From NCBI RefSeq assembly GCF_009429125.1, contig NZ_CP045529.1:3596001-3660000 (forward strand): a stretch of 64,000 nucleotides of DNA. Direction: 5' to 3'. This document shows, in pieces, positions 53,790-63,508 of this stretch (within the stretch, counting starts at the first letter, position 1; each line of letters starts with the position of its first letter). The position numbers and the translations under genes are program-made. Below the pieces are notes generated by a model. That model was given only the letters and a program-made list of their open reading frames with translations, did no database searches and was not told the origin of the DNA. The DNA comes from Luteimicrobium xylanilyticum (GTDB lineage Bacteria > Actinomycetota > Actinomycetes > Actinomycetales > Cellulomonadaceae).

Positions 53790-54724
53790 CAGTCCACCTC
53801 CGGCTTGAGCACCTTGATGTAGATCACCGAGAAGACGGCGCCCACGAGGATCGTCACGGTCGCGATCGCCGTGCCGTAGCCGACCTGGGAGAACTTGAAC
53901 GCCTCCTGGTAGGCCAGCACCGGGAGCGTCGAGCTCTTGGTGCCCGGGCCGCCGCCGGTCATGACCCAGATCAGCGTGAAGACGGCGAGGGTCTGCAGGG
54001 TCGTGAGCATGAGGTTGGTCGAGATCGACCGGCGGATCATCGGCAGCGTGATCCTCGCGAACCGCTGCCAGCCGCTCGCGCCGTCGATCTGGGCGGCCTC
54101 GTCGACCTCGGCCGGCACCTCGGACAGGGCGGCGCGGTAGACCATCATCGAGAACGCGGTCCCCCGCCAGATGTTCGCGAGGATCACCGCGAGCAGCGGG
54201 AACGTGATGAGCCACGTCGTCTTGCCGAGGCCGAACCAGCCGAGGAACGCGTTGAGCGTCCCGTCCGTGGAGAAGAACGCGTAGAGCGCGAAGGCCGCCA
54301 CGATCTCCGGCATCACCCAGGCGACGACGACGAGCGTGCTCACCACCGAGGCGAGCTTCTTCGGGGCGATCCGCAGGAGGACGGCGAGCGCCATCCCGAG
54401 GACGTTCTGCCCCACCACCGCGGACGCGAGCACGAAGACCACGGTGAGCCAGGCGGACTTCCAGAAGTCGCCGTCGGACAGGAGGGTCGTGTAGTTGTCG
54501 AGCCCGACGAACTCGGGCTTCGCGGCCCGGTAGCCGGTGAGGCCGGTGTTCGTCATCGAGCCGTAGAGCGCCCACAGGATCGGCCCGAGCAGGAAGACCG
54601 CGAGGAGGACGACCGCGGGGAGGAGCGGCGTGGAGCGGGTGAGCGCGCGCAGGCGCCGGGACCCGGGCCGGGGACGCTGCTCGCGCCCCCGGCCCGTCGG
54701 CGCGACGAGGGTCTCGGTCGCCAT
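53789..54724 (-). CDS. ABC sugar transporter permease (MalF-like)
   Basis: A 311-residue permease with six helices and the EAA motif DEAAQIDGASGWQRFARITLPMI. It lies one base after the binding-protein stop and is coupled to the MalG-like gene. The cargo is inferred to be a mannoside or mannose oligosaccharide from the operon. Confidence 0.94.
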   Translation of the reverse strand: MATETLVAPTGRGREQRPRPGSRRLRALTRSTPLLPAVVLLAVFLLGPILWALYGSMTNTGLTGYRAAKPEFVGLDNYTTLLSDGDFWKSAWLTVVFVLASAVVGQNVLGMALAVLLRIAPKKLASVVSTLVVVAWVMPEIVAAFALYAFFSTDGTLNAFLGWFGLGKTTWLITFPLLAVILANIWRGTAFSMMVYRAALSEVPAEVDEAAQIDGASGWQRFARITLPMIRRSISTNLMLTTLQTLAVFTLIWVMTGGGPGTKSSTLPVLAYQEAFKFSQVGYGTAIATVTILVGAVFSVIYIKVLKPEVD

Positions 54725-54725
54725 G

Positions 54726-56093
54726 TCAGCCCGCAGACTCCACGGCGTTCTTGCCGACGATCTTCGTGAGCTCGTCGTCGTACTTCTTGGCCGCGTCCTC
54801 GGGCGACGCCTGACCGGTGACGACCGACTCGACGGCGACCTGGATGTTCGACGAGATCTGCGAGTAGTCCGGCGTCGCAGGGCGGAAGTGGGTCGTCGCG
54901 ACGAGGCCGGAGAAGAACTTGAACGACGGGTTGTAGCTCAGGTACTCGGGGTCGGCGGCCACGTCCTTGCGCACCGCGATCTGGCTGTTCGTCGTGTCGT
55001 AGGTGAGCGAGTTGTCCTTGTTCAGCGCGTCGGCGACGAAGTCGAACGCCGTCTGCGGGTGCTTGGTGTGCGCCCCGACGGACAGGAGCCAGCCGCCCGA
55101 CATCGACGTCGTGCCGGCGCCGCCGCCGTCCTGCGTCGGCATGGCCGCGTAGCCCATGGTCTTCTCCCAGTCCGGCCACTTGTTGTCGCCGGAGATCCAG
55201 CCGCCCGGCTGCCACGAGCCGTCGATGCCCATCGCGAGCTTGCCCTTCGGGAAGAGCTCGGTGGAGACCTTCGAGCCCACGCTCGCGTCGAGCGCGACGT
55301 CGAGCGAGGGGCCGAGCTTCTCGCTGTAGACCGTCTTGTAGAAGTTCAGGGAGTCGGTGAATCCCTTCGAGCCGGTGAGCCACTTGTCGCCGTCGTGCAG
55401 ACCCTTGCCGTCGCCGGTGCCGTAGTCGAGCATCTCGAAGCCCTGCATGGTGGTCTGCTCACCGCCGGCCTTGCCCGCGTAGATGTTGAGCGGGATGACG
55501 CCCGGGACCTTCTGCTTGACCGTGCGGGCCGCCGCGAGGATGTCGTCCCAGCTCTTCGGCTGCCAGTCCGTGGGCAGCCCGGCCTTCGCGAAGATCTTCT
55601 TGTTGAAGTAGATGCCGCGCGTGTCCGTGCCCATCGAGACGCCGTACGTCTTGCCGTCGACGCCGAGTCCCGCCTCCTTGGCCGCGTCCTGGAACTGGTC
55701 CCAGTCCGCCCACTTCTTCACGTAGTCGTCGATCGGCAGCAGGTAGCCGGCCGCGGCGTCGGACATGACCTGGAAGGTGTCCTCGTAGATGACGTCGGGG
55801 GCCGTCGACTTCGAGCCGTTCATCAGGGCCAGCTTGGTGTAGTACTGGTCCTCCTCGGCCTCGATGGGCTCGAGCTTGACGGTCACGCCGGGGTTCGCCT
55901 TCTCGAACTCGGGCTTGACCTTCTGCAGGAGGTCGTCGAGCTGGTGGAAGGCCGCGGTCTTCTGGTAGGCGACCGTGATGGTGCGGGGGCCGGTGTCCTC
56001 CGCCTTGCTGCCGCCGTCGCCCGACGAGCACGCCGCCAGCGTCACGACGAGGGCCCCGACCGTGCCGAGGGCCAGTCCTGTCCGTACGCGCAT
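54726..56093 (-). CDS. ABC transporter sugar-binding lipoprotein
   Basis: A 455-residue family 1 extracellular binding protein. Signal peptide with lipobox TLAACSS near 18-24, followed by a Gly/Ser linker and the binding fold (VAYQKTAAFHQLDDLLQKVK onward). The ATG at 56093 follows AAGGAG; longer in-frame starts cross the promoter. It is the first gene of the mannoside operon. Confidence 0.94.
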   Translation of the reverse strand: MRVRTGLALGTVGALVVTLAACSSGDGGSKAEDTGPRTITVAYQKTAAFHQLDDLLQKVKPEFEKANPGVTVKLEPIEAEEDQYYTKLALMNGSKSTAPDVIYEDTFQVMSDAAAGYLLPIDDYVKKWADWDQFQDAAKEAGLGVDGKTYGVSMGTDTRGIYFNKKIFAKAGLPTDWQPKSWDDILAAARTVKQKVPGVIPLNIYAGKAGGEQTTMQGFEMLDYGTGDGKGLHDGDKWLTGSKGFTDSLNFYKTVYSEKLGPSLDVALDASVGSKVSTELFPKGKLAMGIDGSWQPGGWISGDNKWPDWEKTMGYAAMPTQDGGGAGTTSMSGGWLLSVGAHTKHPQTAFDFVADALNKDNSLTYDTTNSQIAVRKDVAADPEYLSYNPSFKFFSGLVATTHFRPATPDYSQISSNIQVAVESVVTGQASPEDAAKKYDDELTKIVGKNAVESAG

Positions 56094-56133
56094 CCGAAGC
56101 TCCTTTGCTGTCGCGGGGCTGCTCTGCCCCGGC

Positions 56134-56169
56134 CGCGAATATTTCATCACTTCGCGTTAGTAATAGCAA
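56134..56169 (-). promoter_or_regulatory. Promoter and operator of the mannoside operon
   Basis: On the minus strand TTGCTA (56164-56169) and TGAAAT (56141-56146) are spaced 17 bp. A dyad CGCGAA (56134-56139)/TTCGCG (56151-56156) with an 11-bp gap covers the minus 10, a plausible site for the adjacent ROK regulator. Confidence 0.5.
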
Positions 56170-56222
56170 GACAACGCTGTCGCAGCGTCGCACGGACCAC
56201 CGCGGAAACGCGAAGGCTCAGG

Positions 56223-57476
56223 TCAGACGCGCAGCAGGAGGCCGGTCGGCCGGGGGGTGAGCGCGTCGTCGAGCATGAGGCACGCCGCGCCGACGGCAGC
56301 CACCGGCCCGTCGCCGGCCGTCCCGAGGACCCGGAGCGGGTGGTGACCCGGCATCGGATAGGCGTCGAGCACCGACCGCAGCCCCGGCTCGAGCCACGGC
56401 CCGAGCCGGTCCCAGACCGGTCCCGACGGCACGACCGTGTCGAGGTCGAGCAGCTCGCACACCGTCGTCAGCGCGGACCCGAGGGCGGCCCCCGTCTCGT
56501 GGAGGAACGGCGCGACCGCCGGGTCGCCGGCCTCGGCCAGCGCACGGAGCCCGTCGACCGCGCGGTCGGCGCGGACCGTCTCCGACGCGCCCGCGTCCGT
56601 CGCGCCCGCACCGAGGTCGATCCCCCGCTCGACGGCGTTCGCCAGGATCGCGTTCGCGCTGAGGACCCCGCCGAGACAGCCCTCGCGGCCGCACGCGCAC
56701 CGGCCGAACGCCCGGCCGACGCTCACGTGGCCCGCCTCCCCCGCGTTGCCCGACACCCCGCGGACGATGTCGCCGCCGCTGACGATCCCGATCGCGACAC
56801 CCGTGCCCGCGTAGACGACGGCGGCGTCCGTGGGGCGCCCCGACGCGGGGAACCACAGGATCGCCGCAGCGACCGCGAGGACGTCCTTGTCGAGGAGCGT
56901 CGGGAGGCCGGTGCGACGCGCGACCTCGTCCCGCAACGGGACGTCGTGCCACGTCGTCAGGTGCGGCGGGTCGAGGACGAGGCCGCGCGCCCTGTCGATC
57001 GGGCCCGGCGTCGCGAGCCCGACGCCGAGCACCCGGTCACGCTCGACGGCCGCGCCGTCGAGCACCGCGTCGATCTCCCGGACGACCACCTCGAGCGCCG
57101 CGCCCGGCTCCTCGGACTCCGGCGTGGGAGCGGTACGGGTCGCGACGACCTGCCCCGCGAGGTCCAGCAGCACCACGACGACAGCGGCCGGGTCGAGGTG
57201 CACCCCGACCGCGAACCGGCTGTCGGGGACGATGTCGAGGGTCGTGCCGGGGCGACCCGCACCGGGCTGCCGCTTGACGTCCTCCTCCGTGACCAGCCCG
57301 GCCTCGAGGAGTCGGCGCACCGCGTTGGTGACCGTCTGGGCGGACAGGCCCGTCTTCCGGGCCAGGTCGGCGCGCGTGCAGGTGCCCGCACCCAGCCGGA
57401 TCGCCTCCAGCAGGGCAGCCTGGTTGAACCCGCCCATGCGCGGCAGGTTGGTCCCTCGCGTGCTCACCGTGGTCAT
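56223..57476 (-). CDS. ROK family transcriptional regulator of the mannoside operon
   Basis: A 417-residue ROK repressor: winged helix (about 17-70, TRADLARKTGLSAQTVTNAVRRLLEAGLV split by the wing) and a kinase-like domain with YAGTGVAIGI, GNAGEAGHVSVG and the zinc motif CACGREGCLGG. It lies just upstream of the binding-protein gene on the same strand, separated by the operator-containing interval, and presumably senses mannose or a mannoside. Confidence 0.9.
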   Translation of the reverse strand: MTTVSTRGTNLPRMGGFNQAALLEAIRLGAGTCTRADLARKTGLSAQTVTNAVRRLLEAGLVTEEDVKRQPGAGRPGTTLDIVPDSRFAVGVHLDPAAVVVVLLDLAGQVVATRTAPTPESEEPGAALEVVVREIDAVLDGAAVERDRVLGVGLATPGPIDRARGLVLDPPHLTTWHDVPLRDEVARRTGLPTLLDKDVLAVAAAILWFPASGRPTDAAVVYAGTGVAIGIVSGGDIVRGVSGNAGEAGHVSVGRAFGRCACGREGCLGGVLSANAILANAVERGIDLGAGATDAGASETVRADRAVDGLRALAEAGDPAVAPFLHETGAALGSALTTVCELLDLDTVVPSGPVWDRLGPWLEPGLRSVLDAYPMPGHHPLRVLGTAGDGPVAAVGAACLMLDDALTPRPTGLLLRV

Positions 57477-57531
57477 CGGACGTCACCGTAGCCCCAAGTC
57501 CCCCGACGGGTCCCCGCGAGCCCACCGCGAA

Positions 57532-57616
57532 CGACGCTCTGATCGCCGAGTGTGACGCCGTCACACTCGGCGAGCAGAGCGTCGCACTCGGCGGTCAGAG
57601 CGTCGCACTCGGCGGT
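57532..57616. repeat. Compound repeat: 26-bp inverted repeat plus two 21-bp tandem copies
   Basis: Arms 57532-57557 and 57559-57584 are complementary at 25 of 26 positions with one base between. The 21-mer CAGAGCGTCGCACTCGGCGGT then occurs at 57575-57595 and 57596-57616, extending to the last base of the clpB stop. The unit looks like a REP-type intergenic element that also ends the clpB transcript. Confidence 0.7.
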
Positions 57617-60225
57617 CAGCCCACGGTGAGCTCGAGCCCCTCCGCACCCTCGGGCCGGTCGACGACGACCCGGTCGCCGTCGGACACCTCGCCCGAGAGC
57701 AGCTTCCGGGCCAGCCGGTCGCCGATCTCCCGCTGCACGAGCCGGCGCAGCGGCCGCGCCCCGTAGGCGGGGTCGAACCCTTCGAGCGCGAGCCACTCGC
57801 GCGCGGCGTCCGTGACGTCGAGCGTGAGCCGCCGGTCGGCGAGCCGCGCGGCGAGGGCGTCGACCTGGAGGTCGACGATCCGGCCGAGCTGGTCGAGGTT
57901 CAGCGGGTCGAACATGACGACGTCGTCGAGCCGGTTGAGGAACTCGGGCTTGAACGACGCGCGCACGGCACCCATGACGGCCTCGTGCTTCTGCTCGTCG
58001 GTCAGGAGCGGGTCGACGAGGAACTGGGATCCCAGGTTCGAGGTGAGCACGAGGATGACGTTCCGGAAGTCGACGGTGCGGCCCTGGCCGTCGGTGAGGC
58101 GGCCGTCGTCGAGCACCTGGAGCAGGATGTCGAAGACCTCGGGGTGGGCCTTCTCGACCTCGTCGAGCAGCACGACGGAGTAGGGCCGACGGCGCACGGC
58201 CTCGGTGAGCTGGCCGCCTTCCTCGTAGCCGACGTAGCCCGGGGGCGCGCCGACGAGCCGGGCCACCGAGTGCTTCTCGGCGTACTCGGACATGTCGATG
58301 CGCACCATGGCTCGCTCGTCGTCGAACAGGAAGTCCGCGAGCGCCTTGGCGAGCTCGGTCTTGCCGACGCCGGTGGGGCCGAGGAACAGGAACGACCCCG
58401 TGGGGCGGTCGGGGTCGGCGACGCCGGCGCGGGCGCGCCGGACGGCGTCGGACACGGCGGCGACGGCGGCCTGCTGCCCGATCAGGCGCTCGCCGATGAC
58501 GTCCTCCATGTGGAGGAGCTTCTCGGACTCGCCCTGGAGCAGGCGCCCGGCGGGGATGCCTGTCCACGCGGACACGACCTCGGCGATCTCGTCGGCGGAG
58601 ACCTTCTCGGGGACGAGCGGCGCCTCCTGGGCCCGCTCTTCGGCGCCGACCTCGGCGTCCTCCGCGGCCTCGGCGGCGGCGAGCTCCTGCTCGACGGCGG
58701 GGATCTCGCCGTAGAGGATGCGCGCGGCCTTCTCGAGGTCGCCCTCGCGCTGGAGCCGCTCGGCGTCGGAGCGGAGCTGGTCGAGCTTGACCTTGAGGTC
58801 ACCGACGCGGTTGTGCCCGGCCTTCTCGGCCTCCCAGCGGGTCGTGAGCGCGGAGAGCTGCTCGCGCCGGTCGGCGAGGTCCTTGCGCAGGCGCTCGAGG
58901 CGCTCGCGCGAGGCGGCGTCGTCGGCCTCGGACAGCACGACCTCCTCCATCTCGAGGCGCGTGACGGCGCGCTGCAGCTCGTCGATCTCGGTCGGGGACG
59001 AGTCGAGCTCCATGCGGAGGCGGGACGCGGCCTCGTCGACGAGGTCGATGGCCTTGTCGGGGAGCTGGCGGCCGGTGATGTACCGGTCGGACAGCGCGGC
59101 GGCGGCGACGAGAGCGTCGTCGGCGATGGTCACCTTGTGGTGCGCCTCGTACCGCTCCTTGAGCCCGCGGAGGATGGCGACGGTGTCCTCGACGGACGGC
59201 TCGCCGACGAACACCTGCTGGAACCGGCGCTCGAGCGCGGGGTCCTTCTCGATGTGCTCGCGGTACTCGTCGAGCGTCGTGGCGCCGACCATGCGGAGCT
59301 CGCCGCGCGCCAGCATGGGCTTGAGCATGTTGCCCGCATCCATCGAGGACTCAGCGCCCGAGGCCCCGGCGCCCACCACCGTGTGCAGCTCGTCGATGAA
59401 CGTGACGACCTGCCCGTCGGACTGCTGGATCTCCTCGAGCACGGCCTTGAGCCGCTCCTCGAACTCGCCGCGGTACTTGGCGCCCGCGACCATGGACGCG
59501 AGGTCGAGCGCGACGAGCTTCTTGCCCTTGAGGGACTCGGGGACGTCGCCGGCGACGATGCGCTGCGCGAGGCCCTCGACGACGGCCGTCTTCCCGACGC
59601 CGGGCTCGCCGATGAGGACGGGGTTGTTCTTGGTGCGGCGCGAGAGCACCTGGATGACGCGCCGGATCTCGGAGTCGCGGCCGATCACGGGGTCGAGCTT
59701 GCCGTCGGCGGCCGCGGCGGTGAGGTCGTTGCCGTACTGCTCGAGGGCCTTGTAGGTGCCCTCGGGGTTGGGGCTGGTGACCTTCGCGTTGCCGCGCACG
59801 GACGGCAGGGCGGCGCGCAGCGCCTCGACGGTCGCGCCGGCGGCGCGCAGGATGTCAGCGGCGGGCGACGAGGCGCCCGCGAGCCCGATCAGCAGGTGCT
59901 CGGTGGAGACGTACTGGTCGCCGAGCGACTGCGCCTCCTTGCCGGCGAGGTCGAGCACGGCGCTCATGGCCCGGCTCGCGGTCGGCTGGGCGACGGCGGA
60001 GCCGCTCGCCGTGGGGAGCGCGACGAGCGCGCCACGCACCTTCTGGCCGACGGCCTGGGTGTCGGCGCCGACGGCGTCGAGCAGCCCGCCCGCGACACCG
60101 CCCTGCTGCTGGAGCAGCGCGTAGAGCAGGTGGACGGGCTCGAGCTGGGGGTTGCCGGCGGCCGACGCGCTCTGAATCGCCTCGCCGATCGCCTGCTGCG
60201 ACATGGTCGTGAACTGGGTGTCCAT
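57616..60225 (-). CDS. clpB: ATP-dependent chaperone ClpB
   Basis: An 869-residue Hsp100 disaggregase. N-domain (1-145), NBD1 with Walker A GEPGVGKT (206-213), a coiled-coil M-domain (about 410-525) and NBD2 with GPTGVGKT. It works with DnaK to rescue aggregated proteins. The ATG at 60225 is standard. A HAIR operator lies 60 bp upstream. The M-domain is intact, separating it from ClpC. Confidence 0.96.
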   Translation of the reverse strand: MDTQFTTMSQQAIGEAIQSASAAGNPQLEPVHLLYALLQQQGGVAGGLLDAVGADTQAVGQKVRGALVALPTASGSAVAQPTASRAMSAVLDLAGKEAQSLGDQYVSTEHLLIGLAGASSPAADILRAAGATVEALRAALPSVRGNAKVTSPNPEGTYKALEQYGNDLTAAAADGKLDPVIGRDSEIRRVIQVLSRRTKNNPVLIGEPGVGKTAVVEGLAQRIVAGDVPESLKGKKLVALDLASMVAGAKYRGEFEERLKAVLEEIQQSDGQVVTFIDELHTVVGAGASGAESSMDAGNMLKPMLARGELRMVGATTLDEYREHIEKDPALERRFQQVFVGEPSVEDTVAILRGLKERYEAHHKVTIADDALVAAAALSDRYITGRQLPDKAIDLVDEAASRLRMELDSSPTEIDELQRAVTRLEMEEVVLSEADDAASRERLERLRKDLADRREQLSALTTRWEAEKAGHNRVGDLKVKLDQLRSDAERLQREGDLEKAARILYGEIPAVEQELAAAEAAEDAEVGAEERAQEAPLVPEKVSADEIAEVVSAWTGIPAGRLLQGESEKLLHMEDVIGERLIGQQAAVAAVSDAVRRARAGVADPDRPTGSFLFLGPTGVGKTELAKALADFLFDDERAMVRIDMSEYAEKHSVARLVGAPPGYVGYEEGGQLTEAVRRRPYSVVLLDEVEKAHPEVFDILLQVLDDGRLTDGQGRTVDFRNVILVLTSNLGSQFLVDPLLTDEQKHEAVMGAVRASFKPEFLNRLDDVVMFDPLNLDQLGRIVDLQVDALAARLADRRLTLDVTDAAREWLALEGFDPAYGARPLRRLVQREIGDRLARKLLSGEVSDGDRVVVDRPEGAEGLELTVG

Positions 60226-60284
60226 AAGGTCTCCGGGGTCCTCCGGTCATCGGGGATGCTTCTGCTCAGAGCAACCTCTGTAGA

Positions 60285-60305
60285 GTTGAGCCTATTCCGC
60301 TCAAG
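60285..60305 (-). promoter_or_regulatory. HAIR operator (HspR box) of clpB
   Basis: On the minus strand CTTGAGC-N7-GCTCAAC, one base off the consensus CTTGAGT-N7-ACTCAAG in each arm apart from the final base. HspR represses clpB and dnaK in actinobacteria. Confidence 0.8.
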
Positions 60306-60327
60306 TCTTGTTGTCAGCACACGGGGC

Positions 60328-60333
60328 TACCCT
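60328..60333 (+). promoter_or_regulatory. Leaderless-type minus 10 box
   Basis: TACCCT ends 7 nt before the ATG at 60341. It is 23 bp from the divergent HAIR box. Confidence 0.45.
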
Positions 60334-60340
60334 CCCAAGC

Positions 60341-60652
60341 ATGCTCCGGACGCGTTCCGCCCGCCGACCGCTCCTCGCCCTCGCGGCACTCGGCACCTTG
60401 CTCGTGCTCACCCTGGGAGGGCTCGGCGCCACAGCGGCGCAGGCCGACCCCACCGGTACGGCGCCCACCGCGACGTCCACCGTCCAGCCCGGCGACCGGC
60501 CGGACAGCCAGGAGGGGTCGAGCTTCCCGTGGGTGCGGCTCGTCATCATCGTGGCCGCCGCAGGGCTCGTGACGGTGGCCGTGATCGGCGCCCGCACACG
60601 ACGGGCGATGAACCGGCCCGACGGCGACCGGCGGCCACCTGCCGACCGATGA
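60341..60652 (+). CDS. Small exported single-pass membrane protein
   Basis: A 103-residue protein: Arg-rich signal peptide (1-36, ending AAQA), a short Thr/Pro/Asp-rich external loop, a membrane helix (about 63-83, WVRLVIIVAAAGLVTVAVIG) and a basic tail. No family recognised. It is coupled to the ATPase gene by ATGA, so they may act together. Confidence 0.72.
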   Translation: MLRTRSARRPLLALAALGTLLVLTLGGLGATAAQADPTGTAPTATSTVQPGDRPDSQEGSSFPWVRLVIIVAAAGLVTVAVIGARTRRAMNRPDGDRRPPADR

Positions 60653-61392
60653 GCCCCGACCGCTTGCGCCAGCCGCCGGTCGTGCGCGTCGGCGCGAGGG
60701 ACGACCACACGCTCGGCGCCGGGACCTGGCCGAGGACAGTCCCCGCCGTCGACCAGCTGCTGCGGGAGGGGTTGACGCTCGCGCCCGGTGTGACGTTCCT
60801 GGTCGGCGAGAACGGGTCAGGCAAGTCGACGATCGTCGAGGCGCTCGCCGTCGCCTACGGCCTGTCCCCCGAGGGCGGCACGGCGCACGGGCAGCACTCC
60901 ACCCGCGCGAGCGAGTCTCCCCTCGCGGAAGCCGTCGCCCTCCAGCGCGGGGTCGGCGCGGGCCGCTGGGGCTTCTTCCTGCGGGCCGAGACCATGCACG
61001 GCTGGTACACGTACGTCGAGCAGACGGGCGGCAACCCGCGGTACCCCGACCCTCGGTTCCACGAGATGAGCCACGGCGAGTCGTTCCTCGCGGTGCTGGC
61101 GAGCCGGTTCGACTCGCCCGGGTTCTACTGCCTGGACGAGCCCGAGGCGGCGCTCTCGTTCTCGTCGACGCTCTCGCTGATGCGGACGCTCGACGACCTC
61201 GCCCGGTCGGGCGGCCAGATCCTCTGCGCGACGCACTCCCCGGTGCTCGCCGCGCTGCCCGGGGCGACGATCCTCGAGGTGGGGCCTTGGGGGCTGCGTC
61301 CCGCACGCTGGGAGGACCTCGAGCTCGTCGGTCACTGGCGCTCCTACCTGGCCGACCCGGCGCGCTACCTCCGGCACCTGCTCGACGGCTGA
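60649..61392 (+). CDS. AAA ATPase, ABC/SMC-like (predicted ATP-binding)
   Basis: A 247-residue ATPase with Walker A GENGSGKST (53-61), a signature-like SHGESFLAVL, Walker B FYCLDEPEAAL and a switch histidine in CATHSPVLAAL. It resembles the small OLD/RecF-like ATPases found alone in many bacteria and has no membrane partner. Function unknown. It overlaps the preceding gene by four bases. Confidence 0.88.
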   Translation: MSPDRLRQPPVVRVGARDDHTLGAGTWPRTVPAVDQLLREGLTLAPGVTFLVGENGSGKSTIVEALAVAYGLSPEGGTAHGQHSTRASESPLAEAVALQRGVGAGRWGFFLRAETMHGWYTYVEQTGGNPRYPDPRFHEMSHGESFLAVLASRFDSPGFYCLDEPEAALSFSSTLSLMRTLDDLARSGGQILCATHSPVLAALPGATILEVGPWGLRPARWEDLELVGHWRSYLADPARYLRHLLDG

Positions 61393-61485
61393 ACCCCCGC
61401 GGGGGCAGCTCGCGAGCACCCGCTCTACGCTGAGGACAGCAGCCACAGGCCGCTCACAGCGAGAGGTGCGGGCAGGGGGACGACG

Positions 61486-62376
61486 ATGACGACGAGCACG
61501 CCCAGGGATCGCCGCGCGACCCGCGGAGGGAGCCGGCGCCCCGCCGCGCTCGCCGCGCTCGGGGCGGTGTGCGCCGTCGTCCTGAGCGGCTGCGTGAAGC
61601 TGGACATGGCGATCACGCTGCACAGCGACGACACGGCGTCCGGAACCGTGGTCTACGCGATCCAGGACTCGGCCGCGAAGGCCCTCGGCCAAGACCCCGA
61701 GGATCTCCTCACCCAGGGCGCCGAGGGCGAGGACCCGGCCACCGACTTCGGCGAGAGCGCGACGAGCGCGCCCTACCAGGCCGACGGGTACACCGGCACG
61801 AAGATCACGTTCAAGGGCACGAGCATCGACAAGCTCGGCGAGGGCAGCGACGCGGACGCGCTCACGATCAAGCGGGACGGCGACGAGTTCGTGGTGTCGG
61901 GCAAGCTCGACCTGACCGAGCTCGCCGACGACTCGGGCGACACCGGCGACACCGGCTCGCTCGTGTCCCCGGACCAGATCGCCTCGCTCTTCGACGTGAA
62001 GATCTCCGTCACGTTCCCGGGCGAGGTCGTCTCGGCCGACAAGAGCGCGAAGATCGACGGGAACACGGTGACCTGGACCTCCGACGACGGCACCGTCCTC
62101 AACCTCGACGCGCGCGGCAAGGCGACCGGCGACGGGGGCGGCGGCGTGCCCGTGTGGGTGTGGATCCTGATCGGCGTCGTCGTGCTGGCCGTCGCCGCAG
62201 CCGTCGTCTTCGCGCTCACCCGGCGTGGCCGGCCGGGCGACGCACCCACCGACGGCGAGGCTGCGCCGTCGGGCGCGGCGCCGCGGGTCGAGCCCACGCC
62301 GCCGACGCAGCCGCTGCCGCCGGCCGCACGCCCCGCCGAGGGCGAACCGCCACCTCCCCCGCCGCCGCCGTCGTGA
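61486..62376 (+). CDS. LppM-like lipoprotein
   Basis: A 296-residue protein: signal peptide with lipobox VLSGC near 32-36, an LppM domain (about 37-215, VKLDMAITLHSDDTASGTVVYAI), a membrane helix (about 222-244) and a Pro-rich tail. LppM of Mycobacterium tuberculosis affects phagosome blocking; the role here is unknown. The ATG follows AGGGGG; TACGCT lies about 56 bp upstream. Confidence 0.87.
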   Translation: MTTSTPRDRRATRGGSRRPAALAALGAVCAVVLSGCVKLDMAITLHSDDTASGTVVYAIQDSAAKALGQDPEDLLTQGAEGEDPATDFGESATSAPYQADGYTGTKITFKGTSIDKLGEGSDADALTIKRDGDEFVVSGKLDLTELADDSGDTGDTGSLVSPDQIASLFDVKISVTFPGEVVSADKSAKIDGNTVTWTSDDGTVLNLDARGKATGDGGGGVPVWVWILIGVVVLAVAAAVVFALTRRGRPGDAPTDGEAAPSGAAPRVEPTPPTQPLPPAARPAEGEPPPPPPPPS

Positions 62377-62385
62377 GAGTGCGGC

Positions 62386-63387
62386 TCACACCGTCAGCGA
62401 CGGCTCCTCGGAAGTCGACAGCGTGAGCACGACGCCCGCCAGTTGCGGGGTCTCCGCGACCTTGCGCTCGAGCGCGTCGAGCCGGCGCGCGACGACGTGC
62501 TCGGCGTCGTCGCCGACGAGGTCGACGCTCGCCACCAGGTACAACGACCGCGGCCCCACGTACTCGAGCCGCAGGTAGGTCACGCGGACGACGTCGGGCA
62601 GGGCGAGCAGCCCCGCGAGGACGACGCGGCGCGTGCGCTCGTCGACCCCCGCGCCGACGAGGAAGTCCCGGTTGCGCCGGATGAGGACGATCGCGACCAC
62701 GCCCAGCACGAGCCCGACGACGATCGACCCGATCGCGTCCGGGACCGGGGACCCGGTGAGCTGGTGGGCGAGAACACCCACGAACGCGACGAGGAGGCCG
62801 ACGAGGGCGGCAGCGTCCTCGGCGAACACGGCCCGCAGCGTCGGGTCCGACGTCGCGATGACGTGCTCGACGACGTCACGCTGGGCCTCCTGCGCCTCCC
62901 CCCGCGCCTGCCGCACCGACCGCAGGAACGACGTCCCCTCGAGGACGAACGACAGCGCGAGCACCGCGTACGCGATCCCGAAGTCCGTCGCGGGCTCGGC
63001 GTGGAAGAGCTCTTGGATGCCGTGCGTCACGGACACCCCCGCGCCGACGGCGAACAGCCCGATCGCCGCGAACATCGACCACACGTACGCCTCACGCCCG
63101 TAGCCGAGCGGGTGCATGGCGTCGGCCTTGCGGCGCGCCGACCGGTCCGCGGCGAGCAGGAAGATCTCGTTGCCGGTGTCGGCCCACGAGTGCACGGCCT
63201 CCGCGACCATCGACGCCGAACCCGTGAGCACCGCCGCCACGGACTTCGCGACCGCGATCACGAGGTTCGCCGCGAACGCGATGATCACGGTGAGCGTCGA
63301 GTCGCCCCGCTCCTCGGGCGGGGCCGCGACACGAGGAGTGCCGGGGACCGCCGCGCGGGCGTCGGACGCGGGCGGGGTGTCGGCCAT
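62386..63387 (-). CDS. Cation diffusion facilitator family transporter
   Basis: A 333-residue CDF transporter. Metal-site residues in the first helices are VAEAVHSWADTGNE and in helix five EDAAALVGLLVAF; the C-terminal cytoplasmic domain follows. Exports Zn, Co or Fe by proton antiport. The ATG at 63387 is 121 bp from the divergent NicO-type gene, so both may serve metal efflux. Confidence 0.93.
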   Translation of the reverse strand: MADTPPASDARAAVPGTPRVAAPPEERGDSTLTVIIAFAANLVIAVAKSVAAVLTGSASMVAEAVHSWADTGNEIFLLAADRSARRKADAMHPLGYGREAYVWSMFAAIGLFAVGAGVSVTHGIQELFHAEPATDFGIAYAVLALSFVLEGTSFLRSVRQARGEAQEAQRDVVEHVIATSDPTLRAVFAEDAAALVGLLVAFVGVLAHQLTGSPVPDAIGSIVVGLVLGVVAIVLIRRNRDFLVGAGVDERTRRVVLAGLLALPDVVRVTYLRLEYVGPRSLYLVASVDLVGDDAEHVVARRLDALERKVAETPQLAGVVLTLSTSEEPSLTV

Positions 63388-63508
63388 GCGGTTCGGTCTA
63401 TCACGCGACGAACCTCGACGCCTCCTGCCCGGAGCGTTCACCCGACCGACCGGCGACAGCCACCTCCCGGCACGCTCGCGTTCGGCCTCACCCGGTCGAA
63501 TCCCTGCC

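Noticed and set aside
57985-60648. Long plus-strand frame through clpB into the ATPase gene
   Set aside because: Only the final part from 60649 is a real gene; the rest mirrors clpB.
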